Shown: positions 1 to 6,182 of the stretch, piece after piece
Position numbering within the stretch: the stretch's first letter is position 1
Layout of the letters: each line of letters starts with the position of its first letter
NCBI GenBank assembly: GCA_946887155.1
Contig: CAMPKM010000035.1
Span: 1-13,355, forward strand
Reading direction: 5' to 3'
From: an uncultured Gemmatimonadota bacterium
GTDB taxonomy: Bacteria; Gemmatimonadota; Gemmatimonadetes; Gemmatimonadales; Gemmatimonadaceae
DNA: 13,355 nt
The notes under the pieces: generated by a model
What the model saw: only the letters and a program-made list of their open reading frames with translations
What the model was told of the DNA's origin: nothing
Database searches by the model: none
Program-made: the position numbers and the translations under genes

Positions 1-196
1 AACCCTACGTGACGTTTTCAACCCCCTCCCGTCCTATGGATGCGGCTCGGGCTGAAGGGTGTTCGAGCACCGCCAGAGGCGCCGCACCACGCCGGCGAGG
101 CCGGTCGTGATCGACACGGTTCGCGATGAGGAGCGGCGCCTTCTTGTGTACCACGCGCAGCCGCCCCGTCACCTCAATTCTTCGCGTCCAACCGGA
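1..196. other. Left-edge region with no assigned gene
   Basis: The stretch before pilB holds no gene I can support. One + frame is open from base 2 to a TGA at 53-55 and could be the last codons of an upstream gene, but 17 residues are too few to judge. The pilB frame itself stays open back to a GTG at 59, and a - strand frame is also open to a stop at about base 5. GC-rich DNA often gives such open frames on both strands. No clear promoter or hairpin was seen. Confidence 0.4.
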
Positions 197-2026
197 ATGG
201 CCAGCACTGTTGCCGCGATGCGCGAGCGCATCACCACGCTCCTGATCAACGAGGGGATCGTCTCGCGCGAACTGCTCGAGCGTGCGCAACGCGACGCCAA
301 ACAGAACGGCACCACGGTCACCCTGGCGCTCATCCGCACCGGCGCCATCCAGGAAGTCGACCTCACCAAGATCATCGCCCGCACGTACAAGATGCCGGCG
401 GTCGATCTCTCCAAGTTCGAAGTCGACCCCAAAATCCTCCGCCTCGTTCCGGCCGAGCTGGCGACGAAGCATACGCTCCTCCCGCTCAAGCGCGACGGCC
501 GCACGCTCACCGTTGCCGTCGCCGACCCGACGAACCAGGAGATCCTCGAAGACCTCAAGTTCGTCACGCGCTACGACATCTTCCCGGTCCTCGGCGGCGA
601 ATCCACGCTGCGCGCGGCGATCGAGAAGGCGTACGACGCCGGCGACATCGGGATGGACACGCTCCTCAAGGACATCGCCGGTGAAGTCGACGGCGACATC
701 GAAGTCCTCGATGAGACCGAAGAGGACATGTCGGCCGCGGCACTGGCCGCCGCCGTCGATGATGCGCCTGTCGTCAAGCTGATCAACGCAATCCTTACCG
801 ATGCGGTGAAACGCGGCGCGAGCGACATCCACTTCGAGAGTTTCGAGCACGAACTGCGCGTGCGCTACCGTATCGACGGCGCGCTCCAGGAAGTGATGAA
901 GCCGCCGCCAAAGCTCAAAGCCGCGCTGATCTCCCGGTTCAAGATCATGGCGCAGCTCAACATCGCCGAGCGCCGCGTGCCGCAGGACGGCCGCATCAAG
1001 CTGAAGATCGGGAACAAGGTCATCGACTACCGGGTGTCGACGCTCCCGACCCTGTTCGGCGAAAAAGTCGTGCTCCGTATTCTCGACAAGGGGAACCTGA
1101 CGCTCGACCTCGAGAAGTTCGGCCTCGAGCCGCGCGCCGAGGCGGACCTGATGGAGGCGATCATGAACCCGTACGGCATGGTGCTGGTCACCGGCCCCAC
1201 GGGTTCAGGCAAGACGACGACGCTGTATTCGGCGCTGTCGAAGATCAACACGATCGACCAGAACATCATGACCGCCGAAGATCCCGTCGAGTACAACCTT
1301 TTCGGGATCAACCAGGTGCAGGTGCGCACCGACATCGGGATGACGTTCGCGGCGGCGCTGAAGGCGTTCCTGCGACAGGACCCGAACATCATCATGGTCG
1401 GCGAAATCCGCGATCTGGAAACCGGCGGCATCGCGATCAAGGCCGCCCTCACCGGTCACCTGGTCCTCTCGACGCTGCACACGAACTCCGCGCCGGAGAC
1501 CGTGACGCGATTGCTGGACATGGGTCTCGAGCCGTTCAACGTGGCATCGGCGCTGAACATGGTCGTGGCGCAGCGGCTCATCAGGCGCGCCTGTCCGCGC
1601 TGCAAGGTGAAGCACGATCCCACGCCGGAGGAGCTGGCCGGCGCCAAGGTGTCGGCGTCAACGACGCTCCGCGAACTGCGATTCACGACCGAAGCGCTGG
1701 ACAACGCGATCGCCAAGGCGTCTGCCGAGGCCGCGCCTTTCCTCAAGAGCATCACGCTGGATTCGACCATCGGCGACCTGCCGTTCTTCAAGGGTCGCGG
1801 TTGCGAGGATTGCAACGGCATGGGGATGAAGGGCCGGCAGGGGCTTTACGAGGTGATGGCCATGACGCCCTCGCTGAGGCGCCACATCCTGCAGAACGCG
1901 TCCGGCCAGGAGCTCAGGGACGCCGCCATCAGCGAAGGCATGCTCACGCTGCGCATGGACGGCTGGCTCAAGGTGATGAAGGGGATCGTTCCGCTGGAGC
2001 AGGTGATTCGCGAGACGTCGGCCTAG
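197..2026 (+). CDS. pilB: Type IV pilus assembly ATPase PilB
   Basis: This is the hexameric cytoplasmic ATPase that powers pilus extension through PilC. From ATG 197 it has 609 residues. An MshEN/GspE-N-type domain covers about residues 8-150. The secretion ATPase core follows, with Asp box RYRIDG at 223, Walker A GPTGSGKTTT at 333-342, Walker B IIMVGEIRD at 398-406 (Glu403) and His box LTGHLVLSTLHTN at 418-430. A zinc-type tetracysteine set follows at 466/469 and 536/539. The presence of MshEN and the tetracysteine set separates it from PilT. The start is uncertain: the frame is open back to GTG 59, and ATG 218 (MRERI) is equally plausible, with no good Shine-Dalgarno sequence before any of them. 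I chose 197 because PilB proteins usually begin shortly before the MshEN helix. It is the first gene of a pilB-pilT-pilC block. GspE of type II secretion is the alternative, but the adjacent PilT argues for pili. Confidence 0.93.
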   Translation: MASTVAAMRERITTLLINEGIVSRELLERAQRDAKQNGTTVTLALIRTGAIQEVDLTKIIARTYKMPAVDLSKFEVDPKILRLVPAELATKHTLLPLKRDGRTLTVAVADPTNQEILEDLKFVTRYDIFPVLGGESTLRAAIEKAYDAGDIGMDTLLKDIAGEVDGDIEVLDETEEDMSAAALAAAVDDAPVVKLINAILTDAVKRGASDIHFESFEHELRVRYRIDGALQEVMKPPPKLKAALISRFKIMAQLNIAERRVPQDGRIKLKIGNKVIDYRVSTLPTLFGEKVVLRILDKGNLTLDLEKFGLEPRAEADLMEAIMNPYGMVLVTGPTGSGKTTTLYSALSKINTIDQNIMTAEDPVEYNLFGINQVQVRTDIGMTFAAALKAFLRQDPNIIMVGEIRDLETGGIAIKAALTGHLVLSTLHTNSAPETVTRLLDMGLEPFNVASALNMVVAQRLIRRACPRCKVKHDPTPEELAGAKVSASTTLRELRFTTEALDNAIAKASAEAAPFLKSITLDSTIGDLPFFKGRGCEDCNGMGMKGRQGLYEVMAMTPSLRRHILQNASGQELRDAAISEGMLTLRMDGWLKVMKGIVPLEQVIRETSA

Positions 2027-2032
2027 TGATGC

Positions 2033-2152
2033 GGGGCACGGGGCAAGGGGCAAGGTGCCGGGCACAGGGCACGGGGCACGGGGCACGGGGTCGCGAATTC
2101 CATGCCCCATGCCCTATGCCCCATGCCCGTGCCCCATATGCCCGATGCCCCT
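2033..2152. repeat. G-rich heptamer array facing a C-rich inverse array
   Basis: Directly after the pilB stop lies a run of GGGGCAC/GGGGCAA/GGGCACA units (2033-2090), a 10-base spacer containing GAATTC, then a run of CCCCATG/CCCTATG/CCCGTG units (2105-2151). The left half has many runs of three or four G separated by about three bases, the textbook pattern for a G-quadruplex on the + strand. The right half has seven C runs and gives the same potential on the - strand. The halves are also imperfect inverted copies: GGGGCACGGG at 2073-2082 can pair with CCCGTGCCCC at 2126-2135. ORFs reading through it give only Pro/Cys/Met/His-rich nonsense, so I treat it as non-coding. Confidence 0.85.
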
Positions 2153-2196
2153 AGTGACGGCCAATGCTGTTGACCCGTCTCAACAGTGCCATAGAG

Positions 2197-2220
2197 GGCG
2201 TCCAAGCCCTGCAGGACGCC
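2197..2220 (+). promoter_or_regulatory. Small hairpin in the pilT leader
   Basis: GGCGTCC (2197-2203) and GGACGCC (2214-2220) form a 7-bp stem with a 10-base loop, 54 bases before the pilT ATG. No T tract follows, so it is not an intrinsic terminator. It may be an RNA stability or translation element, or chance in GC-rich DNA. Confidence 0.3.
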
Positions 2221-2274
2221 GTGCGCATTCCACCTAACGCTGTCCGACCGTTGCACTTCAACGACTGACAACCG

Positions 2275-3459
2275 ATGTCCCATCCGACAAGTTCACCTGC
2301 CGCCAGCAAGACCAGCGCCTCTCCGGAAGGAGGGACGACGGTCAGCTTGCGTTCCCTGCTCGAGGAAATGATCGAGCGCGACGCATCTGACCTGCACATC
2401 ACGGCCGGTGAACGCGCCAAGCTGCGCGTCGACGGCGACATCGTTGATTCGAACTGCGAGGTCAACCTTTCGCCGAAAGACACGCTGCAACTGGCGTATT
2501 CGGTGCTGACGGAAAACCAGAAGAAGCGGTTCGAGATGGACGATGAGCTGGACTTTTCGTTCGGTCTCCAGAACCTGGCGCGCTTCCGCGGCAACTGCTT
2601 CAAGCAGCGCGGCTGCGTGTCGATGGTGATCCGGCAGATCCCGTTCAACATCCGCACCTTCGAGGACCTCGGCCTGCCGCCCGTCTGCGCCAAGATGGCG
2701 GAGAAGCCGCGCGGCCTGGTGCTGGTCACCGGACCGACGGGATCGGGCAAGTCGACCACGCTGGCGGCCATGATCGACAAGGTCAATCGCGAGCGCAAAG
2801 GACACATCATCACGGTCGAAGACCCGATCGAGTTCATCCACCGCCACCAGAGCTGCATCGTCAACCAGCGCGAAGTCGGGAGCGACACGCACAGCTTCGC
2901 CAACGCGCTCAAGTATGCGTTGCGTGAAGACCCGGACGTCATCCTCATCGGCGAAATGCGCGACCTGGAAACGATCCAGGCGGCGCTCACCATCGCCGAA
3001 ACCGGCCACCTCGTGTTCGCCACGCTGCACACCAACTCGGCGGCCGAGGCGATCAATCGTATCATCGACGTGTTTCCCAGCCACCAGCAGTCGCAGGTGC
3101 GCGCCCAGCTTGCGTTCGTGCTCGAGGGCAGCGTGACGCAGACGCTGTTACCGCGGGCCCGTGGCCGCGGCCGCGTGATGGCGGCCGAGATTCTCGTGAT
3201 CACGCCCGCGATGCGCGCGTTGATCCGCGACGACAAGGTGCACCAGATCTACTCGATGATGCAGTCGGGCAAGAAGTTCGGCATGCAGACGCTGAATGAT
3301 TCCCTGTACCAGTTGTACCTGGCGCGCGAGGTGACGGACGAGGAATGCCTGCGCGTGTCGAGCGATCCTAACGAGTTCCTTCGCATGATCGGCCGTTCGG
3401 CCGCCGACGAGGACCATGACGGGAAGCGTCCGCTGCAGGCAGTTGGCGGCAGACGCTAG
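2275..3459 (+). CDS. pilT: Type IV pilus retraction ATPase PilT
   Basis: This is the hexameric ATPase that drives pilus retraction and so twitching movement, DNA uptake and surface sensing. At 394 residues it is somewhat longer than typical PilT (about 345-380) because of a Ser/Ala/Pro-rich N-terminal tail of about 20 residues. The PAS-like N-domain begins near SLRSLLEEMIERDASDLHI. Walker A GPTGSGKST starts at residue 153, Walker B DVILIGEMRD at 221, and the His box is TGHLVFATLHTN. The C-terminal AMRALIRD resembles the AIRNLIRE retraction motif of PilT. MshEN and the tetracysteine site are absent, which fits PilT rather than PilB. ATG 2275 has no Shine-Dalgarno sequence. An AAGGAGG at 2327-2333 lies 13 bases before an in-frame TTG (2347) that would give a start at the usual PilT position, so a shorter product is possible. 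Confidence 0.94.
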   Translation: MSHPTSSPAASKTSASPEGGTTVSLRSLLEEMIERDASDLHITAGERAKLRVDGDIVDSNCEVNLSPKDTLQLAYSVLTENQKKRFEMDDELDFSFGLQNLARFRGNCFKQRGCVSMVIRQIPFNIRTFEDLGLPPVCAKMAEKPRGLVLVTGPTGSGKSTTLAAMIDKVNRERKGHIITVEDPIEFIHRHQSCIVNQREVGSDTHSFANALKYALREDPDVILIGEMRDLETIQAALTIAETGHLVFATLHTNSAAEAINRIIDVFPSHQQSQVRAQLAFVLEGSVTQTLLPRARGRGRVMAAEILVITPAMRALIRDDKVHQIYSMMQSGKKFGMQTLNDSLYQLYLAREVTDEECLRVSSDPNEFLRMIGRSAADEDHDGKRPLQAVGGRR

Positions 3460-3472
3460 CCGAGCCTCATCG

Positions 3473-3504
3473 CGACCTCACGACCTCACGACCTCACGTT
3501 CTCA
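3473..3504. repeat. Octanucleotide tandem repeat before pilC
   Basis: Three exact copies of CGACCTCA (3473-3480, 3481-3488, 3489-3496) are followed by a degenerate copy, CGTTCTCA (3497-3504). The array fills most of the 56-base gap between pilT and pilC and ends 11 bases before the pilC ATG. The + strand of the gap has no purine-rich ribosome binding site. Confidence 0.8.
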
Positions 3505-3515
3505 CAACCTGAAGC

Positions 3516-4709
3516 ATGCCTGCCTTTACCTATACTGCCCGGAACGCCGCCGGTGAGCTGAAGACCGCGACGGTCGAAGCTGCAACGGCGCAGGACGTCG
3601 TCGCGCAGCTCCGGCGCCAGCGAATGACCGTCGTCAAGGTCGACGAGAGCACCAAGCCGAAGAAGGCCAAGGGCGGCATCAAGATGCGGGACGTCGTGAT
3701 TTTCACGCGACAGTTCTCGACGATGATCAACGCCGGTCTGCCGCTGGTGCAGGCGCTCGACATTCTCGCCAAGCAGACCGAAAACAAGGTGCTTGCCGCG
3801 TCGACGCGCGACATCGTGTTCGACGTCGAATCCGGCCACACCGTGGCCGATGCGCTGGCCAAGCACCCCAAGGCGTTCAGTGACCTGTACGTCAACATGG
3901 TGGCGGCCGGCGAAGCGGGCGGTATCCTCGACACGATCCTGATGCGCCTGGCGACGTTCATGGAAAAGAACGACGCCCTGGTGCGGAAGGTGAAGGGCGC
4001 GATGATCTATCCCGCGGTCATCATGAGCGTGGCTGTCATCGCGATTGCGGTGCTGCTGATCTTCGTCATCCCGGTGTTCGAAGGCATGTTCTCGGGCGTC
4101 GGCATGGCGCTTCCGTTGCCGACCCGGATCGTCATTGGCGCCTCGGATTTCCTGCGGGGATACTGGTGGGCGGTCATCGCGGCCATGGTTTCCTCGGTCT
4201 TCCTGTTCAGGCGCTATTACGCGACGTCGGGCGGCAAGCTCACGATCGACCGGATGCTGCTGAGGTTCCCGGTCCTTGGCGACGTGCTGCGGAAGAGTGC
4301 GGTGTCGCGCTTCACGCGGACGCTGGGCACGCTCATCAGCTCCGGCGTGAGCATCCTCGACGGCCTCGAAATCACGGCCAAGACGGCCGGCAACCGCGTG
4401 ATCCAGGATGCGATCATGCAGTCGCGGGCGAGCATCGCCGGCGGTGATACGATTGCGGCGCCGCTGCAGAAGTCGGCGGTCTTCCCGCCCATGGTGATCT
4501 CGATGATCGCCGTCGGCGAACAGACCGGCGGCCTGGACGAAATGCTCTCGAAGATCGCGGACTTCTACGATGAGGAAGTGGACGCCGCCGTCAGCGGCCT
4601 GTTGTCACTGCTCGAGCCGATCATGATCGTGTTCCTCGGCGTCATCGTCGGCGGCATGGTTGTCGCGATGTACCTGCCGATCTTCGACATGATCAACGCT
4701 GTGCAGTAG
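3516..4709 (+). CDS. pilC: Type IV pilus inner-membrane platform protein PilC
   Basis: This is the polytopic inner-membrane protein that couples the PilB and PilT motors to pilin insertion and removal. It has 397 residues, close to the usual 400. It starts with the typical MPAFTYTARNAAGELK segment, followed by two GspF/T2SSF cytoplasmic domains (about residues 60-185 and 260-390). The motif FTRQFSTMINAGLPLVQAL opens the first, and a related FTRTLGTLISSGVSILDGL opens the second. Hydrophobic helices lie near 166-190, 215-233 and 370-390. The gene sits 56 bases after pilT in the same direction and is very likely co-transcribed with pilB and pilT; a strong terminator follows. GspF is the alternative name, but linkage to pilT favours PilC. 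Confidence 0.95.
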   Translation: MPAFTYTARNAAGELKTATVEAATAQDVVAQLRRQRMTVVKVDESTKPKKAKGGIKMRDVVIFTRQFSTMINAGLPLVQALDILAKQTENKVLAASTRDIVFDVESGHTVADALAKHPKAFSDLYVNMVAAGEAGGILDTILMRLATFMEKNDALVRKVKGAMIYPAVIMSVAVIAIAVLLIFVIPVFEGMFSGVGMALPLPTRIVIGASDFLRGYWWAVIAAMVSSVFLFRRYYATSGGKLTIDRMLLRFPVLGDVLRKSAVSRFTRTLGTLISSGVSILDGLEITAKTAGNRVIQDAIMQSRASIAGGDTIAAPLQKSAVFPPMVISMIAVGEQTGGLDEMLSKIADFYDEEVDAAVSGLLSLLEPIMIVFLGVIVGGMVVAMYLPIFDMINAVQ

Positions 4710-4729
4710 TCGGCACGCGTTACTGGAGC

Positions 4730-4767
4730 GAGGGCCCGTCGGCAACGGCGGGCCTTCTCTTTCCCAG
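4730..4767 (+). terminator. Intrinsic terminator after pilC, GCAA tetraloop
   Basis: GGCCCGTCG (4733-4741) pairs with CGGCGGGCC (4746-4754) around the loop GCAA, a GNRA-type tetraloop; one pair is a T-G wobble. The stem can be extended to G4730-C4757. A pyrimidine-rich, T-containing tail (TTCTCTTTCCC) follows. It lies 20 bases after the pilC stop and marks the end of the pilus block. Confidence 0.8.
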
Positions 4768-4852
4768 GGTGCCAGCGCGCAACCCGCCACTCATCGAAAC
4801 GGATTTACCGGTCACCCCGGAATCGGAAGCCCTTTCGCCAGGTGAGGTGTCA

Positions 4853-4882
4853 ATGCTGATTGAGCCCGATGCGAGAGCTTGA
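4853..4882 (+). CDS. Nine-codon leader ORF overlapping the next gene
   Basis: ATG 4853 opens a nine-residue frame, MLIEPDARA, ending at TGA 4880-4882. Its stop overlaps the ATG of the following membrane protein by one base, as TGATG. A good Shine-Dalgarno stretch, GGTGAGGTG (4841-4849), lies before it, with GAGG five bases from the ATG. The downstream gene has only a weak purine stretch of its own (GCGAGAG). The arrangement suggests ribosomes that finish the leader re-start at 4882. The peptide itself shows no attenuator-like run of one amino acid. This is inferred from layout only. Confidence 0.45.
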   Translation: MLIEPDARA

Positions 4883-5814
4883 TGCCTGACCGGCGCTGGC
4901 AGCGCCGGTGGATCGCGTTCCTGCTGGTCACGCCACTCGTCCTGGTGGCGGCGGCCTACGCCTGGCTGGCCATCGCCCACGGGACACCCCAGCTCTGGAA
5001 CGTGATCGTCCACGAGAGCGGGCACTACACGTTAGGTGGCACCATCCTGTTCTTCCGCCACCACCTGCGCGAAGTGCCGGTCGACATCGTCATGGCGCTC
5101 ACGCTGGCGACGGCGGTCGCGACGATGTCGCCGGGCGTTTCGCGACGCCCCGTCCCGTGGGCCGGCATCGCGGCCGTGCTGCTGATCGGCCTGACCTTCG
5201 CGATGGCGGTCTCGGAGGAGGGCGTCGCGGAGGCCGCGAAAGACCTGCTGCAGTTCCGCACCCGGGATGATGACGTCAGCTACGGGTCACACTGGCGCTT
5301 TCATCTCCTGAGCACCGTTTGGTTCGTTTGCGCCACCATGGTGCTCGCCGCGGTGACATCGGGTTCGGTCCGCGTCCTGCGTGCCGATGGCGCGGCGCGC
5401 AAGCTGGCGCTCGTATCCTGGGCGGTCATCATCGTCCTCACCCTCGCGTTCGGCCTGACGATGGAGCCGTTCACGTCGGGACGGTACATCGGTCACCAGG
5501 CCCGCGAAATCATGACCCATGGGGTCATCACGCTCCCGTTCACGTTTGCACTCGGCCTGCAACGGATCGGTCCCCGTGGACACGCCGAGCCGGCGGGGCT
5601 GTTCGTGACGATCCTGGCGTGGCTGGGCGTGCTGCTGATCCCCCTGTTCCTCGCGCTCGCGTTCAGCCGAACGGGACTCGAGGAAACCGCCCAACTATCG
5701 GCAGGCCTGTCAGGCGTCGTCGCCGCGCACGTGTTCGAGCACGTACTCGACTACATTCTGGTGGTGCTGCTCACCGTGGCAATGGTTGGCGGGCGCGCGC
5801 GACCCACGTCGTAA
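4882..5814 (+). CDS. Uncharacterised polytopic membrane protein with paired histidines
   Basis: I do not recognise this family. The 310-residue product has a short basic N-terminus (RRWQRRW) and about eight hydrophobic segments, near residues 10-32, 67-83, 93-111, 142-160, 175-194, 215-227, 239-262 and 279-303. Histidines occur in pairs at or near membrane edges: HESGH 44-48 (an HExxH pattern), HH 60-61, H137/H141, H205/H213 and H283/H287 next to Glu286 and Asp290. Such pairs can bind metal or haem, but nothing here proves it. The second HxxxH and NPDG-like signature of M50 site-2 proteases are not seen, so a protease call is not justified. ATG 4882 is preferred over TTG 4879 because it forms a TGATG overlap with the leader ORF. 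The gene lies between two intrinsic terminators and is probably a single transcription unit. Confidence 0.85.
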   Translation: MPDRRWQRRWIAFLLVTPLVLVAAAYAWLAIAHGTPQLWNVIVHESGHYTLGGTILFFRHHLREVPVDIVMALTLATAVATMSPGVSRRPVPWAGIAAVLLIGLTFAMAVSEEGVAEAAKDLLQFRTRDDDVSYGSHWRFHLLSTVWFVCATMVLAAVTSGSVRVLRADGAARKLALVSWAVIIVLTLAFGLTMEPFTSGRYIGHQAREIMTHGVITLPFTFALGLQRIGPRGHAEPAGLFVTILAWLGVLLIPLFLALAFSRTGLEETAQLSAGLSGVVAAHVFEHVLDYILVVLLTVAMVGGRARPTS

Positions 5815-5917
5815 CGACCATGGTTGATGGCGTGACACGCCGTGTGGCCCTCTGGTGGATCGATCGTCAAATACGCGGCAGCTCGCCCTTTCGCCTTCGT
5901 GCTGGGGCCTGCCTGTG

Positions 5918-5952
5918 CAAAACCTCCGGCTCACCCCGGAGGTTTTGTTTTT
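5918..5952 (+). terminator. Intrinsic terminator, perfect 12-bp stem
   Basis: CAAAACCTCCGG (5918-5929) pairs perfectly with CCGGAGGTTTTG (5936-5947) around a six-base loop, CTCACC, and is followed by six T (5948-5952 plus the adjacent base pattern TTTTT). It lies about 100 bases after the stop of the membrane protein gene. The A-rich foot of the stem gives the - strand a short T stretch too, so it could also stop transcription arriving from the right. Confidence 0.9.
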
Positions 5953-5989
5953 AGGGACGATTTCCGCGGTTTACAGCCGAACGCGGGGA

Positions 5990-6130
5990 GCGCAGAAAAC
6001 ACAGAGGCACACAGATACTTCTTTGGTGAAGACCTGGACACACCGACCGATACCCCCGGCGTGAGCTTGAACCTTGCGTGTCCAGGTCTTCACCAATGCA
6101 GTACCGGTGTGCCTCTGTGTTCCCCTGTGC
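5990..6130. repeat. Long palindromic intergenic element
   Basis: Two perfect inverted blocks are nested. AACACAGAGGCACAC (5998-6012) matches GTGTGCCTCTGTGTT (6107-6121), and TTGGTGAAGACCTGGACAC (6023-6041) matches GTGTCCAGGTCTTCACCAA (6078-6096). The 10-base segments between the blocks are equal in length and match at six positions, so each arm is 44 bases with about 40 pairs. The centre is 36 unpaired bases. A weaker outer match (GCGCAG with CTGTGC) extends it to about 141 bp. No transposase or flanking target duplication was recognised. Its position between convergent genes suits a REP/MITE-like element or a transcript-end hairpin. Confidence 0.85.
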
Positions 6131-6182
6131 TATCCGTGATCTGCAGTTAGTACCTGCGGCCATCGTTTCACAGAACCCGCGG

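Larger units (their letters stand above)
5815..6182. other. Convergent intergenic region without genes
   Basis: This 368-base gap separates the membrane protein from the 3' end of the - strand outer-membrane protein gene. It holds a strong terminator hairpin (5918-5952) and a long palindromic element (about 5990-6130). Bases 5815-5917 and 6131-6182 show nothing I can name. Short open frames across the palindrome exist on both strands, but both encode versions of the same repeat (NTEAHRY...GEDLDT) and are not credible genes. Confidence 0.7.

Noticed and set aside
5..850. 281-codon open frame on the - strand opposite pilB
   Set aside because: It lies mainly antisense to the clearly coding MshEN part of pilB, is rich in Arg, Asp and Gly in the manner of GC-rich antisense frames, and shows no known motif.
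2170..2197. TTGACC followed by TAGAGG as a promoter for pilT
   Set aside because: Spacing of 16 is acceptable, but the -10 box matches only three of six bases; too weak to call.
2055..2283. Short open frames on both strands over the pilB-pilT repeat array
   Set aside because: Their products are Pro/Cys/Met/Ala/His low-complexity strings dictated by the repeat units.
2151..3236. 361-codon open frame on the - strand opposite pilT
   Set aside because: It is antisense to the Walker motifs of PilT, and its Ser/Arg-rich product has no recognisable domain.
4923..5050. M50 or other metalloprotease call from HESGH
   Set aside because: HExxH occurs by chance fairly often, and no third ligand motif typical of M48, M50 or gluzincins was found.
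5842..6163. Short ORFs over the palindromic element, encoding NTEAHRY...GEDLDT on both strands
   Set aside because: The same peptide appears on both strands because the DNA is an inverted repeat; there is no ribosome binding site or domain.
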